A stretch of 64,000 nt of DNA from Goekera deserti (GTDB taxonomy: Bacteria > Actinomycetota > Actinomycetes > Mycobacteriales > Geodermatophilaceae). Position 1 is the stretch's first letter. The number at the start of each line of letters is the position of its first letter. The position numbers and the translations under genes were made by a program. A model generated the notes under the pieces. It was not told the origin of the DNA. It searched no databases and saw only the letters and a program-made list of their open reading frames with translations. Below are positions 27,666 to 36,873 of this stretch, piece after piece. The stretch spans positions 1 to 64,000 of the forward strand of contig NZ_JAAGWK010000019.1 in NCBI RefSeq assembly GCF_010685995.1, read 5' to 3'.

Positions 27666-28615
27666 CTCCGGAACTTGGGGTCGAGGGCCTCGCGCAGCGC
27701 CTCACCGAGCAGCGTGAAGCCGAGTGCCACGACGATGATGCAGAGCGCCGGGTAGATCGCCAGCTCGGGCCGGATGGACAGCACGCTCTGCGCGCTGGCC
27801 AGCATCGCGCCCCACTCGGGCCGGCTGATGTCCGGGTCGCCCAGGCCGAGGAAGCTCAGCGCCGCCGCCTCGATGATGGCGGTGGCCAGCGACAGCGTGG
27901 CCTGCACGATCACCGGCGACAGCGAGTTGGGCAGCACGTGGCCGAAGACGATCCTCCGCCGGCGCACGCCGAGCGCCCGGGCGGCCAGGGCGTAGTCGCT
28001 GTCCCGCTGCACGAGCATCGAGCCGCGCAGCAGCCGGGCGAAGACCGGGACCTGGGTGACGGCGATGGCGATCATCAGCGACAGCTGGCTGGCGCCGAGC
28101 AGCACCGAGATGCTGATCGCCATCAGCAGGCCGGGGATGGACAGCAGGATGTCCACGAAACGCATGACGACCGTGTCGACCTTGCCGCCGAGGCCGCCGG
28201 CCAGGATGCCGAGGGCCATGCCGAGCACCGCGCCCAGCACGGTCGAGACCACGCCGATCAGCAGCGACTGCCGGGAGCCGTAGAGCAGCCGGGACAGTAC
28301 GTCGCGGCCGAGCTGGTCGACGCCGAGCAGGTAGCCGTCCCGGGAGCCGGGGATGGAGCCCTGGCGCACCTCGGACAGCAGGCTCTGGGCGTACGGGTCG
28401 CGCGGGGCCAGCAGCGGGGCGAACAGCGCGACCAGCAGGAACGCCACCACGATGACCGCGCCCAGGATGGCCACCGGGTTGCGCCGCAGCCGGCGGACGG
28501 CGCTGCGCAGCAGCGACTCGCCGCCGTCGCCGTCGGACAGCTGCCCGGCGCGGGCGGCGAGCTCGTCGATCCGGTCCCGGCGGCCGGCGCCCGGCCGGGG
28601 CGTGGTCACGGTCAT
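27662..28615 (-). CDS. Peptide ABC transporter permease, OppC type
   Basis: This is a 317-residue membrane permease. A 45-residue hydrophilic N-terminus precedes the first membrane segment (NPVAILGAVIVVAFLLVALF), and the family motif GVDQLGRDVLSRLLYG follows. The transporter loop with AARALGVRRRRIVFGHVLPN contacts the ATPases. It ends [13 protein letters not shown], typical of OppC/DppC. The start is ATG at 28615, 13 bp after the OppB stop. Confidence 0.93.
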   Translation of the reverse strand: MTVTTPRPGAGRRDRIDELAARAGQLSDGDGGESLLRSAVRRLRRNPVAILGAVIVVAFLLVALFAPLLAPRDPYAQSLLSEVRQGSIPGSRDGYLLGVDQLGRDVLSRLLYGSRQSLLIGVVSTVLGAVLGMALGILAGGLGGKVDTVVMRFVDILLSIPGLLMAISISVLLGASQLSLMIAIAVTQVPVFARLLRGSMLVQRDSDYALAARALGVRRRRIVFGHVLPNSLSPVIVQATLSLATAIIEAAALSFLGLGDPDISRPEWGAMLASAQSVLSIRPELAIYPALCIIVVALGFTLLGEALREALDPKFRR

Positions 28616-28628
28616 CGTGTGGTCAGGG

Positions 28629-29633
28629 TCATCGCGTGCGCACCCGGGGGTCGAGGAGGCCGTAGGAGATGTCCACGAGCAGGTTCACCAGCACGTAGAC
28701 CACGGCGAGGATGAGGATGAACCCCTGCAGCAGGGAGTAGTCCCGGTCGCTGATCGCCTGGCGCAGCGCCGAGCCGACCCCGCCAAAGGCGAACACCGTC
28801 TCGGTGAGCACCGCGCCGGAGAGCAGCAGGCCGGTCTGCAGGCCGATCGTGGTGGACACCGGCAGCAGCGCGTTGCGCACCACGTGCCGGCGGCGCACCA
28901 CCGACGTGGACAGGCCCTTGGCGTTGGCGGTGCGCACGTAGTCCTCGTTGACCACGTCGAGCACCGCGGCCCGGGTGATCCGCACGATGATGGCCAGCGG
29001 GATCGTGCCGAGGGCGATGCCGGGCAGGACCAGGTGCAGCACGGCGTCCCAGGAGGCGTCGAACTCCCGGGTCAGCAGGCCGTCGAGCACGTAGAAGTTG
29101 GTGATGTGGGTGGCGTCGATGCGCACGTCCTGCCGGCCGGAGCCGGGCAGCCACCCGAGCTGGACGGCGAACAGCAGCCGCAGCAGGTAGGCGAGGAAGA
29201 ACACCGGGATGGTGACGCCGAGCAGCGAGGCGATGATCGCGGTGTTGTCGACCACGCCGCCGTGCCGCCGCGCGGCGACGTAGCCCAGCGGGATGCCGAT
29301 GACGATGGCGAACACGAGGGCCGCCACGGTCAGCTCGATGGTGCCGGGGAACCGGTCCAGGAACTCGTCGAGCACCGGGCGCCCGGTGCGGGTGGAGGTG
29401 CCGAAGTCCAGCTGCACCGCACGGCCGAGGAACTTCAGGTACTGGACGACGATCGACTCGTTGAGGCCGAACGTCTCGTTGTACTCGGCGATCTTGGCGG
29501 GGGTGGCCCGCTCACCCAGTGCGGCCTGCGCCGGGCCGCCGGGCAGGGCACGCAGCCAGGCGAAGAGCAGCAGGGACAGGCCCAGCAGGATCGGGATGAG
29601 CTGCAGGAGCCGCCGGACGATGAAGCGGAGCAC
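28629..29633 (-). CDS. Peptide ABC transporter permease, OppB type
   Basis: This is a 334-residue permease with the OppB/DppB start (FIVRRLLQLIPILLGLSLLLF), a large external loop (ALGERATPAKIAEYNETFGL), the transporter loop YVRTANAKGLSTSVVRRRHVVRNALLPV, and the C-terminus DISYGLLDPRVRTR. The start is GTG at 29633. It forms the membrane channel with the OppC-type subunit. Confidence 0.93.
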   Translation of the reverse strand: MLRFIVRRLLQLIPILLGLSLLLFAWLRALPGGPAQAALGERATPAKIAEYNETFGLNESIVVQYLKFLGRAVQLDFGTSTRTGRPVLDEFLDRFPGTIELTVAALVFAIVIGIPLGYVAARRHGGVVDNTAIIASLLGVTIPVFFLAYLLRLLFAVQLGWLPGSGRQDVRIDATHITNFYVLDGLLTREFDASWDAVLHLVLPGIALGTIPLAIIVRITRAAVLDVVNEDYVRTANAKGLSTSVVRRRHVVRNALLPVSTTIGLQTGLLLSGAVLTETVFAFGGVGSALRQAISDRDYSLLQGFILILAVVYVLVNLLVDISYGLLDPRVRTR

Positions 29634-29679
29634 GCGTTCGGGTCAGCCTTCCCGGGAGGGGTCGCGGCAGGAGCGGACG

Positions 29680-29724
29680 GGCACCGCCGGCCGGCTCCCG
29701 CGGGGGGAGCCGGCCGGCGGTGCC
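29680..29724 (-). promoter_or_regulatory. Perfect 20-bp intercistronic hairpin after the binding-protein gene
   Basis: Bases 29680-29699 and 29705-29724 are exact reverse complements around a five-base loop (GCGGG). It begins five bases after the binding-protein stop and lies 47 bp before the OppB start. Its position matches the double hairpin of the sugar operon at 13523-13607, suggesting the same use: keeping binding-protein mRNA in excess. Confidence 0.8.
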
Positions 29725-29729
29725 GGGGG

Positions 29730-31427
29730 TCAGCCGACCGTGACGGGCGAGAAGTCCTCGGCCGAGAGCGGGCTGGGCACCAGGCCCTGGACGTCCTCGG
29801 CCACGACCAGCGCGTTGGGGCTGTGCGAGATCGGGATGGCGGGGAGGTAGTCCATGATCGCCTTGTTGGCCTGCTCGTAGAGCGGGCCGCGGGCATCGAC
29901 GTCGGGCTCGGCGTCCCCGGCGGCCAGCGCGGTGAAGACCTCCGGGGAGGAGAACCCGCCGAACTCGGCCTTCGCCTTGCCGCCACCGGCGTCGGCGAAG
30001 AACGTGCCGATGAAGTTGTAGGCGTCGTTGTAGTCACCGGTCCACCCGAGCAGGTGGACGTCGGCCTGGCCGGCCTGGACGGCGTCCAGGTAGTCCGGGT
30101 TCCAGGGCAGCGAGACGGGCTCGATGGTGAAGCCGGCGTCGGTCAGGTTCTTGCTGATGACCTCGAACATCGCGGCCGGGTCCGGCAGGTAGGGCCGGCT
30201 GACGTCGGTCGGGTAGTAGAAGCGCAGCGTGGTGTTCAGCGCGCCGGCCTGGGTGAGCAGGTCGCGGGCCTTGGCCGGGTCGTAGTCGTAGCGGGTGACG
30301 TCCTCGGTCCAGCCGTCGACGGTCGGCGGCACGAACTCGATGGCGGCCTCGGCACCCTCGGGCAGCAGCGAGCTGACCACGGTGTCCCGGTCGATGGCGT
30401 GGGCCAGGGCCTGGCGGACGCGGATGTCCTTCAGGGCCGGGTTGGCGCTGGTGCCGGGCACGTTCCCGCCGTTGATGCCCAGGTACAGGATGTTGAAGGG
30501 CTCGCGCGGGAGCACCTGGAACCCGCCGTCCTCCAGCTCCTGGTAGTCGGCCGGGGCGACGAGGTCGTAGCCGTCGATCGAGCCGGCCTGCAGCTCCTGG
30601 CGGCGGGTGTTGCCGTCGGGGATGGAGCGGAACACGATCTCCTGCACGCCGCTGGGGTCACCCCAGTAGTCGTCGTTGCGGACGATCCGCACCTCGCTGT
30701 TGCCCTGGTCCCAGCTCTCGAACTTGAACGGGCCCGTGCCGGTGGGGTGCTCGAGGGCGTACTCGGTGTAGGTCAGCGCGTCGCCGTTGCCACCGAGCTC
30801 GTCGGCGGCGTACTGCTCCAGGGCTGCCGGGCTCTGGATGGCGAAGCTGGGCAGGGCCAGCACCGCCGGGAAGCGGCTGGTGGTCTGGGTCAGCGTGATG
30901 ACCGCGGTCGAGGGGTCGGTGGCCTCGCAGCCGGCGTAGAGGCTGGGCACGTCCGGGGTGCTGGCGAACCCGCCGAAGTTGTTCTGCCAGTACTCCGACG
31001 CGGCGGGGCTCGCGGCCAGGCCGGTGAAGTTGTACTGCCGGTCGAAGTTGAAGCAGACGGCATCGGCGTCGAACTCGGTGCCGTCGTGGAAGGTGACGCC
31101 CTCGCGCAGCGAGAAGGTGTAGGCGAGGCCGTCGTCGGAGACCTCGTAGCTCTCGGCGAGCGCCGGGGCGAGGTCGGCCGAGCCCTCCTCGTTGGTGAGC
31201 AGGCCCTCGTAGATCTGCCGGGTGACCCGGAAGGACTCGCCGTCGGTGGCGAACGCGGGGTCGAACATCGTCGGGTCGCCGGCAGCGCCGAAGACGAACG
31301 TGCCGCCGCCCGACTCGGCGCTCGTGTCGCCGGATTCGTCCCGGTCGCTGGAGGCGCAGGACGCCAGCGCGAGGGCGGTCAGGGTGGCCGCCGAAGCGGC
31401 CAGCACGCGGGTGTGGCGACGGTGCAT
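29730..31427 (-). CDS. Peptide ABC transporter substrate-binding lipoprotein
   Basis: This 565-residue family 5 solute-binding protein (OppA/DppA type) has a signal peptide with lipobox LASC (cysteine near residue 24), so it is lipid-anchored outside the membrane. Family segments include DPAFATDGESFRVTRQIYEGL, the LREGVTFHDGTEF motif, and DIRVRQALAHAIDRD. It is the first gene of the operon binding protein, OppB, OppC, OppD, OppF, hydrolase. The start is ATG at 31427. The upstream gap to 31608 holds a TAGTGT box on the minus strand (about 31510) that could be its -10, but this is weak. Confidence 0.93.
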   Translation of the reverse strand: MHRRHTRVLAASAATLTALALASCASSDRDESGDTSAESGGGTFVFGAAGDPTMFDPAFATDGESFRVTRQIYEGLLTNEEGSADLAPALAESYEVSDDGLAYTFSLREGVTFHDGTEFDADAVCFNFDRQYNFTGLAASPAASEYWQNNFGGFASTPDVPSLYAGCEATDPSTAVITLTQTTSRFPAVLALPSFAIQSPAALEQYAADELGGNGDALTYTEYALEHPTGTGPFKFESWDQGNSEVRIVRNDDYWGDPSGVQEIVFRSIPDGNTRRQELQAGSIDGYDLVAPADYQELEDGGFQVLPREPFNILYLGINGGNVPGTSANPALKDIRVRQALAHAIDRDTVVSSLLPEGAEAAIEFVPPTVDGWTEDVTRYDYDPAKARDLLTQAGALNTTLRFYYPTDVSRPYLPDPAAMFEVISKNLTDAGFTIEPVSLPWNPDYLDAVQAGQADVHLLGWTGDYNDAYNFIGTFFADAGGGKAKAEFGGFSSPEVFTALAAGDAEPDVDARGPLYEQANKAIMDYLPAIPISHSPNALVVAEDVQGLVPSPLSAEDFSPVTVG

Positions 31428-31608
31428 CGCGGAAGACCTGCCTTCTCGGCCTCGCTGGGCCGGATGAGCTGTGAGCCGGGCTCGCCCAGGCAGCAGTTCG
31501 TCCTGGGGTCGAGTGCGGACACTAGGTCCCTCCTGTGACGGGTGTGTGACGCGTTCGGAGCATCGTCACCGGATCGAGACCTGACCCACGTCCCGGCCCG
31601 CCGCGGGG

Positions 31609-34215
31609 TCAGGAGCCGGCGCCTCCCGTGGACGGCACGGCGGACGGTGCCGCCACGACCCGGTCACGACCGCTGGCCTTGGCCTGGTACAGCGCGGCGT
31701 CGGCCGCCGCGAGCAGCCGCCGGTCCGAGCCTGCCCGCCAAGGCAGCTCCCCGGCCACGCCGATGCTCACGGTGACGTGCCGGGCCGTCGGCGACCAGCG
31801 GTGCTCCACGTCGAGCTCCTGCACCACCCGGCGCAGCCGCTCGGCTGCCAGCAGGGCCAGCCGGGCGTCCGCGCCGGGCAACAGGACGCCGAACTCCTCG
31901 CCTCCCAGCCGGGCGGCGACCGGCCGCGGCCACGTCCCCGCCGACGCCGGGCCGTGACCGTCACGGAGGTCGGTCCACCCGGCCACGGCGGCCAGGGCGC
32001 CGCCCACCCGGCGCAGGCACGCGTCACCGGCGGGGTGCCCGTAGCCGTCGTTGTAGGCCTTGAAGTGGTCGACGTCCAGGATGAGCAGGGCCAGTGGCTC
32101 GCCGGCGGCGCGGCACGCCTCCCACAGCCGGGCGTACTCGACCTCGAACTGGCGGCGGTTGACCAGGCCGGTCAGCGCGTCGGTGGAGGCCAGCCAGCGC
32201 AGCTGATCGGTACGCCGGTGCAGCCGCACCCGTTCCGCGGCCTCGGACCGGGCGAGCTCGGCCTCCCGCCGGTCGGCCTGCTGCAACAGGTAGGCGGCGA
32301 CCACGGGGTAGAGCGAGCCGATGACCACCACCTGGACGGCGTAGCCCCAGGCCGGCCCCAGGACGTCGTCGTCGGGGCGCAGCAGGGCCAGTGCCACGAC
32401 GACCCAGCCGGTGCTCACCCCGAGGATGACCCGGAACGGCAGCCGCAGCACGACCGCGGCGAACATCGGGATCAGGCACAGCGACAGGGCGTACGTCGGC
32501 GTCGTCGGGGCCTGGCTGGCCGACAGCGGCGGCACCGCGGCCGGGCCGAGCGCCACCGTCAGCACCCCGTAGGCGCGCAGCAGCCACCTGTCCGGGACGC
32601 CCGCGACGGTGAGGCCGACCATCAGCAGGCCCACGACGACCCCGGCGGCGGTGAACGAGGAGATCACCTCGGAGGCGACGTCGGGCATCAGCGGCCGGCT
32701 GAGGCGCACGTACACCGCCACCACGGCCAGGCCCGCCAGCCCGTTGACCAGCAGGGTCCAGCGCCGGACGGCGCCCCGCGGCGCGGCACCGTGGCCCGGC
32801 TCCGGGCCGGCGTCCCAGGGCTGCGCGTCGGTGTCGGCGGGGGTGGCCGGCGCGGGCGCCAGGAGGGCGGTCGCAGCGGACACCGGGCTCGCCGCCCAGC
32901 CGTCCCGGCCACCGTTCTTCACCCGGTACAGCGCGGCATCGGCGGCCTGCAGCAGTGCCGGCGCGCGGCTCCCCTCGGCCGGCCGGGCCGCGCACACGCC
33001 GACGCTGACCGTCACGTGCGCCGCGGTCGCGGAGTCCTCGTGCGGCACGTGGAGGGCGCGGACGCCCGCGCAGACGGCCTCGGCGGCCCGGGCCGCCTCG
33101 TCCGGGCCGCAGCCGGGCAGCACCAGGCCGAACTCCTCGCCGCCCAGCCGGGCAGCGACCCCGCCGTGCTGCGCCGCCACGTGCATCAGCACGGTGGCGA
33201 CCCGCTGCAGGCACACGTCGCCCGCGGGGTGGCCGTAGCGGTCGTTGTAGCGCTTGAAGTGGTCGACGTCGACCGCGAGCACGGCGAGGTCGGCCGAGGA
33301 CGCGGCCGCCGCCGCCCAGAGCCGGCCCAGCTCCACGTCGTGGTGGCGGCGGTTGGCCAGCCCGGTCAGCGCGTCCACCTGGGAGGCGTGCCGCACCTGG
33401 TCCACCACCCGGCGCAGCTCGGCCCGCTGCTCGCCGTCGGACCAGCGCAGCAGCACGGTGCGCCGCTCGTGCCGCTCCAGCTGGTGGTTCACGAGCAGGG
33501 AGAAGACCAGGGCGGTGCTGAACAGCAGCACGTAACCGCGGTGGGTCAGGGCGGCGTCCCCGGCATCGTGGCCCAGCACCAGGTGGCCGACCCAGATGGT
33601 GGCCGCCGTCGACAGGGCGAAGCGGAACTGCTGGCGGGCCACGATGCAGTTGAAGAAGAAGACCAGGATCAGCGCACCGAGCTTGGTGCGGGACAGCACG
33701 TCGTCGTCCCGGTGCAGGGAGAGCGAGTACGCCGCGATGACCAGGGTGGTCACCAGGGTGCCCCACTCCAGCAGGGTCACCGTCGGCCCCAGCCGGGGCG
33801 GCCGGGCGAACGCACCGGCCACGGTCAGCAGCAACGCCAGGCCGATCGCAGTCAGACGCAGGCCACCCTGCAGGTCGGCCAGGGTCCACGGGACGGGGTC
33901 GCTGATCGAGAGGAGCAGGTAGGTGATGCCCCCGCCGAAGAGCGTGGCGACCGACAACCGCCGGACGCGGCCACGAGCGCTCTCGGCCTGGTAGCGCTCC
34001 TCCCACGGGGACGGGAACCGCAGCGCCCACGGGGGCCGGGCGAGCAGTCCGTCCAGCTCGGCGGCACCCGCCGGACGCGCACCCGGGGCGCCCTGGGCGT
34101 CCGGGCCCGTCGACAGTGTCACCGTGGAGGAGTCGGCAGGACGGGCGCGCGACCGCAGCACCGCGAGGACCCTTCCACCCTTTCGGGTCCCCGTCGGCAC
34201 CGCACCGTGCGGCAC
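31609..34215 (-). CDS. Double diguanylate cyclase: two membrane-GGDEF modules in one protein
   Basis: This 868-residue protein contains two complete copies of a multi-membrane sensor followed by a GGDEF domain, which makes cyclic di-GMP from GTP. Module 1 has membrane segments at about residues 88-250 and GGDEF signature LGGEEF near 355. Module 2 has membrane segments at about 475-645 and LGGEEF near 769. Metal aspartates (VDVDHFKRYND and LDVDHFKAYND) and YGHPAGD are intact in both, so both should be active. Neither has the RxxD inhibitory site eight residues before GGEEF. The first start is GTG 34215; GTG 34161, with GGAAGG upstream, is an attractive alternative. A single-module cyclase duplicated in frame is the simplest origin. 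Confidence 0.9.
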   Translation of the reverse strand: MPHGAVPTGTRKGGRVLAVLRSRARPADSSTVTLSTGPDAQGAPGARPAGAAELDGLLARPPWALRFPSPWEERYQAESARGRVRRLSVATLFGGGITYLLLSISDPVPWTLADLQGGLRLTAIGLALLLTVAGAFARPPRLGPTVTLLEWGTLVTTLVIAAYSLSLHRDDDVLSRTKLGALILVFFFNCIVARQQFRFALSTAATIWVGHLVLGHDAGDAALTHRGYVLLFSTALVFSLLVNHQLERHERRTVLLRWSDGEQRAELRRVVDQVRHASQVDALTGLANRRHHDVELGRLWAAAAASSADLAVLAVDVDHFKRYNDRYGHPAGDVCLQRVATVLMHVAAQHGGVAARLGGEEFGLVLPGCGPDEAARAAEAVCAGVRALHVPHEDSATAAHVTVSVGVCAARPAEGSRAPALLQAADAALYRVKNGGRDGWAASPVSAATALLAPAPATPADTDAQPWDAGPEPGHGAAPRGAVRRWTLLVNGLAGLAVVAVYVRLSRPLMPDVASEVISSFTAAGVVVGLLMVGLTVAGVPDRWLLRAYGVLTVALGPAAVPPLSASQAPTTPTYALSLCLIPMFAAVVLRLPFRVILGVSTGWVVVALALLRPDDDVLGPAWGYAVQVVVIGSLYPVVAAYLLQQADRREAELARSEAAERVRLHRRTDQLRWLASTDALTGLVNRRQFEVEYARLWEACRAAGEPLALLILDVDHFKAYNDGYGHPAGDACLRRVGGALAAVAGWTDLRDGHGPASAGTWPRPVAARLGGEEFGVLLPGADARLALLAAERLRRVVQELDVEHRWSPTARHVTVSIGVAGELPWRAGSDRRLLAAADAALYQAKASGRDRVVAAPSAVPSTGGAGS

Positions 34216-34286
34216 CGCCGCGGCCGGGCGGCCCCCTGTCGGGGGCCCGCCGCGCGCCGGCGGGTGGTGGGGGGACGGGTCGTCGG

Positions 34287-34886
34287 TCAGGCGGTGATCC
34301 GCCGGCGTCCCTCGAAGGCCCGGCCGAGGGTGACCTCGTCGGCGTACTCCAGGTCACCACCCACCGGCAGCCCGCTGGCCAGCCGGGAGACCGCCACGCC
34401 CATCGGCGCGATCAGCCGGGCCAGGTAGGCGGCGGTCGCCTCGCCCTCCAGGTTCGGGTCGGTGGCGATGATCAGCTCGGTGACGGTGCCGTCCATCAGC
34501 CGGGTCATCAGCTCCTTGACCCGCAGGTCGTCCGGACCGATGCCCTCGATCGGGCTGATCGCGCCGCCCAGCACGTGGTAGCGGCCCTTGAACTCCCGGG
34601 TGCGCTCGATGGCCACCACGTCCTTGGGCTCCTCGACGACGCACAGCACGTCCAGCGAGCGGCGCGGGTCCCGGCAGATGCGGCACTGCTCGCCCTCGGC
34701 GACGTTGTAGCAGGTGACGCAGAAGCGCACCTCGGCCTGCACCCGCTGCAGGGCGGCGGTGAGCCGGCCGACGTCGGCGGCGTCGGCCGCCAGCAGGTGG
34801 AAGGCGATGCGCTGCGCGCTCTTCGGCCCGACCCCCGGCAGGCGGCCGAGCTCGTCGATCAGGTCCTGGACGGCGCCCTCGTACAC
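34287..34886 (-). CDS. recR: Recombination mediator RecR
   Basis: This 199-residue RecR, of standard length, helps load RecA at gaps and breaks together with RecF and RecO. It has the helix-hairpin-helix [20 protein letters not shown] (residues 13-32), the C4 zinc finger C56-x2-C59...C68-x2-C71 (CVTC, CRIC) and a Toprim domain ([15 protein letters not shown]). The start is GTG at 34886, with GAGGAG upstream. It follows ybaB by 46 bp on the same strand, the standard order. Confidence 0.97.
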   Translation of the reverse strand: MYEGAVQDLIDELGRLPGVGPKSAQRIAFHLLAADAADVGRLTAALQRVQAEVRFCVTCYNVAEGEQCRICRDPRRSLDVLCVVEEPKDVVAIERTREFKGRYHVLGGAISPIEGIGPDDLRVKELMTRLMDGTVTELIIATDPNLEGEATAAYLARLIAPMGVAVSRLASGLPVGGDLEYADEVTLGRAFEGRRRITA

Positions 34887-34932
34887 GGTGCTCCTCGAGA
34901 AACGCGGTCGGTCGGTGGGTGGGCGCGGTGGG

Positions 34933-35265
34933 TCAGAGGCCGGGCAGGCCCAGCCCGCCCCCGAGCCCGCCGGCCAGCGGGCCCATGGCGGACTCCGCCA
35001 GCTCGGCGGCCTCGCGGCTGGCGTCCCGGACGGCGGCGACGACGAGGTCCTGCAACGTCTCCAGGTCGTCGGGGTCGACGGCCGCCGGGGCGATGGTGAT
35101 GCCGGTCAGTTCCCCGGCGCCGGTCATCGTGGCGGTGACCATGCCCCCGCCGGCCGACCCGGTCACCTCCGCCGCGGCCAGCTGCTCCTGGGCAGCGGCG
35201 AGCCCGCGCTGCATCTCCGCCGCCTGCTGCATCAGCGCCTGCACGTCGAGGCCTCCGGGTTGCAT
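34933..35265 (-). CDS. YbaB/EbfC nucleoid-associated protein
   Basis: This 110-residue DNA-binding protein is of the YbaB/EbfC family, normally found next to recR. The N-terminal helix ([20 protein letters not shown]) and central strands ([20 protein letters not shown]) are typical; the tail is glycine-leucine-rich. The start is ATG at 35265. TACCCT on the minus strand (35277-35272) lies exactly six bases upstream, so ybaB-recR is probably transcribed as a leaderless mRNA. Confidence 0.95.
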   Translation of the reverse strand: MQPGGLDVQALMQQAAEMQRGLAAAQEQLAAAEVTGSAGGGMVTATMTGAGELTGITIAPAAVDPDDLETLQDLVVAAVRDASREAAELAESAMGPLAGGLGGGLGLPGL

Positions 35266-35370
35266 GCCCCGAGGGTAGGCCCGGCCTGGCCCCCTGGCCC
35301 GGTGCGGTCCCCCCGGCGTGGTCGAGCCACCTCCCGGCCGCGGGCGGGCGGCACACCGACCCGCCTGCGG

Positions 35371-35510
35371 GTGCTGCTGTGCGCGGCGGTGCTGGTGCTG
35401 ACCGGGTGCGGCGGCACGCCGCCGACGCCGCGCTGATGAGCTCGCCCGAGGGCCAGCAGGCGATCGCCGCCCGGCTGGCCGCCGGGGCGCCGGCTCACCT
35501 CTCCCGCTGA
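35371..35510 (+). pseudogene. Relic of a secreted amidase-like gene (signal peptide joined to C-terminal tail)
   Basis: On the plus strand a lipoprotein-like signal sequence ([20 protein letters not shown], 35371-35430) runs into a stop at 35434-35436. In the +1 frame the same DNA continues as [20 protein letters not shown] and on to a TGA at 35508-35510. That tail resembles the end of N-acetylmuramoyl-L-alanine amidases. In M. tuberculosis an intact plus-strand amidase (Rv3717) lies at this place beside ybaB and recR. I infer a gene that lost its catalytic domain by internal deletion. The end overlaps the P450 gene by 16 bp. Confidence 0.5.
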
Positions 35511-36811
35511 GCGTCCACCCCCGCGGCGGCCGGTCGCTGCGCGACGCCGTCCCCGGTGGGCGCCGGGCGGACGCCGGCCAGCACGACCCGGCTGGCCGGC
35601 AACGCCGGGATGCGCCGCAGCGAGATCTCCAGGTCCTGCTCGGGCACCTCGTACCGCAGGGCGGCCAGCCGCGGCACCAGCGTCTGCAGCAGCGCGATCG
35701 TGAGGTCCTCGCCGGGGCAGCGGTGCCCGGTCACCGGGGAGCCGCCGCCCTGCGGGATCAGCTCGAAGGGGCCGATCTCCCGGCCGACGAACCGCTCCGG
35801 GCGGAACGCGAACGGCTCCTCCCACAGCTCCGGGTCGTGGTCCTGACCCCAGATGTCCAGCAGCACCATCGACCCGGCGGGCACGCGCTCGCCGTCCCAC
35901 TCCAGGTCGCGGGCCGCCCGGCCGCCGGTGAACGGGGCGAACGGGTAGAACCGGCGCACCTCGTGGGCGAACGCCCAGGCGTACCCGCGCTCCCCCAGCT
36001 GTTCCGGACCGGCCGCCCGCAGGGACGCCGCGACCTCGGGCCAGCGGTGCAGGGCGTGCGCGCTGAACGCCATGAACCAGGCGACGGCCACCGTGGGCCG
36101 GATCGTGTTCAGCAGCTCCACCGCCGCCACCCGGGGGTGCAGCAGCTGCCCGTCGAGGTCCCGGTGCCGGGCCACCACGTCCAGCGCCGACCCCGGCCGG
36201 GCCACCGTCGCCCCGCGGCGCACGTCCTGGACGACGCCCGCCAGCCAGGCCTCCCGGCGGGCACGGGCCCGGCGCGCCCGCCAGTGCCGGCGTCCGGCGG
36301 TGGCGAAGCCGTCGACCATGGCGGTGAGGTCGGCGGCGAACGCGGGCACCTCGTCGTCGTCCAGGGTCAGGCCGGCCCACCCGGACACGCCGCGGGTCAG
36401 CACCTGCGCGGACTCCTGGAAGAGCACGACCCGCTCCCGGTCGGCCCACTGCGGCACCGCGGCGTCCCAGGCGGCGGCGGTGCGCCCGACCAGGTCGGTG
36501 ACGCCCTCCCTGGTCAGCAGGGTCAGGAACAGCGCCTTGCGCACCCGGTGGGCCTCGCCGTCCAGGGTGTGCACGGCGCCGTGCCCGAACAGCGTGCTCA
36601 GCACCGGTTCCGGCATCGCGGTGCGGCGCTGGACGTTGCGCTCGTCGTAGAAGAACTCGGCGGCCGCCGGGCCCTCCAGCCCGAGCGTGCGCAACCCCAT
36701 CACCCGGGTCTGCAGGGTGTTCCGGCCGGTGGCGCGGCGGCGGTCGGGGAACCAGGCGTAGCCCTGGGCGAGCATCGGCAGGGTGGCGTCCAGGCGTGGG
36801 GCACGGGGCAT
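35495..36811 (-). CDS. Cytochrome P450 of CYP152 type (fatty-acid peroxygenase/decarboxylase)
   Basis: This 438-residue P450 uses the CYP152 plan: fatty acids oxidised with H2O2. The haem cysteine is C365 in [16 protein letters not shown], and the I-helix carries R238-P239 in NTIRPTVAV, the arginine that binds the fatty-acid carboxylate in this family. The segment [11 protein letters not shown] (F75, H81) matches OleT of Jeotgalicoccus, where the equivalent Phe and His favour decarboxylation to 1-alkenes; hydroxylating members have Gln at the His position. The start is ATG at 36811, with AGGA upstream; GTG 36829 is possible. No redox partner is adjacent, as expected for an H2O2 user. CYP152 membership is strong; the reaction outcome is inference. 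Confidence 0.85.
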   Translation of the reverse strand: MPRAPRLDATLPMLAQGYAWFPDRRRATGRNTLQTRVMGLRTLGLEGPAAAEFFYDERNVQRRTAMPEPVLSTLFGHGAVHTLDGEAHRVRKALFLTLLTREGVTDLVGRTAAAWDAAVPQWADRERVVLFQESAQVLTRGVSGWAGLTLDDDEVPAFAADLTAMVDGFATAGRRHWRARRARARREAWLAGVVQDVRRGATVARPGSALDVVARHRDLDGQLLHPRVAAVELLNTIRPTVAVAWFMAFSAHALHRWPEVAASLRAAGPEQLGERGYAWAFAHEVRRFYPFAPFTGGRAARDLEWDGERVPAGSMVLLDIWGQDHDPELWEEPFAFRPERFVGREIGPFELIPQGGGSPVTGHRCPGEDLTIALLQTLVPRLAALRYEVPEQDLEISLRRIPALPASRVVLAGVRPAPTGDGVAQRPAAAGVDAQRER

Positions 36812-36873
36812 GCAGCCGTCCTGCCCCACCCCGCGGGGCGGTAACCGATGCCACCGCGGCCGTCCGTCAGCGG

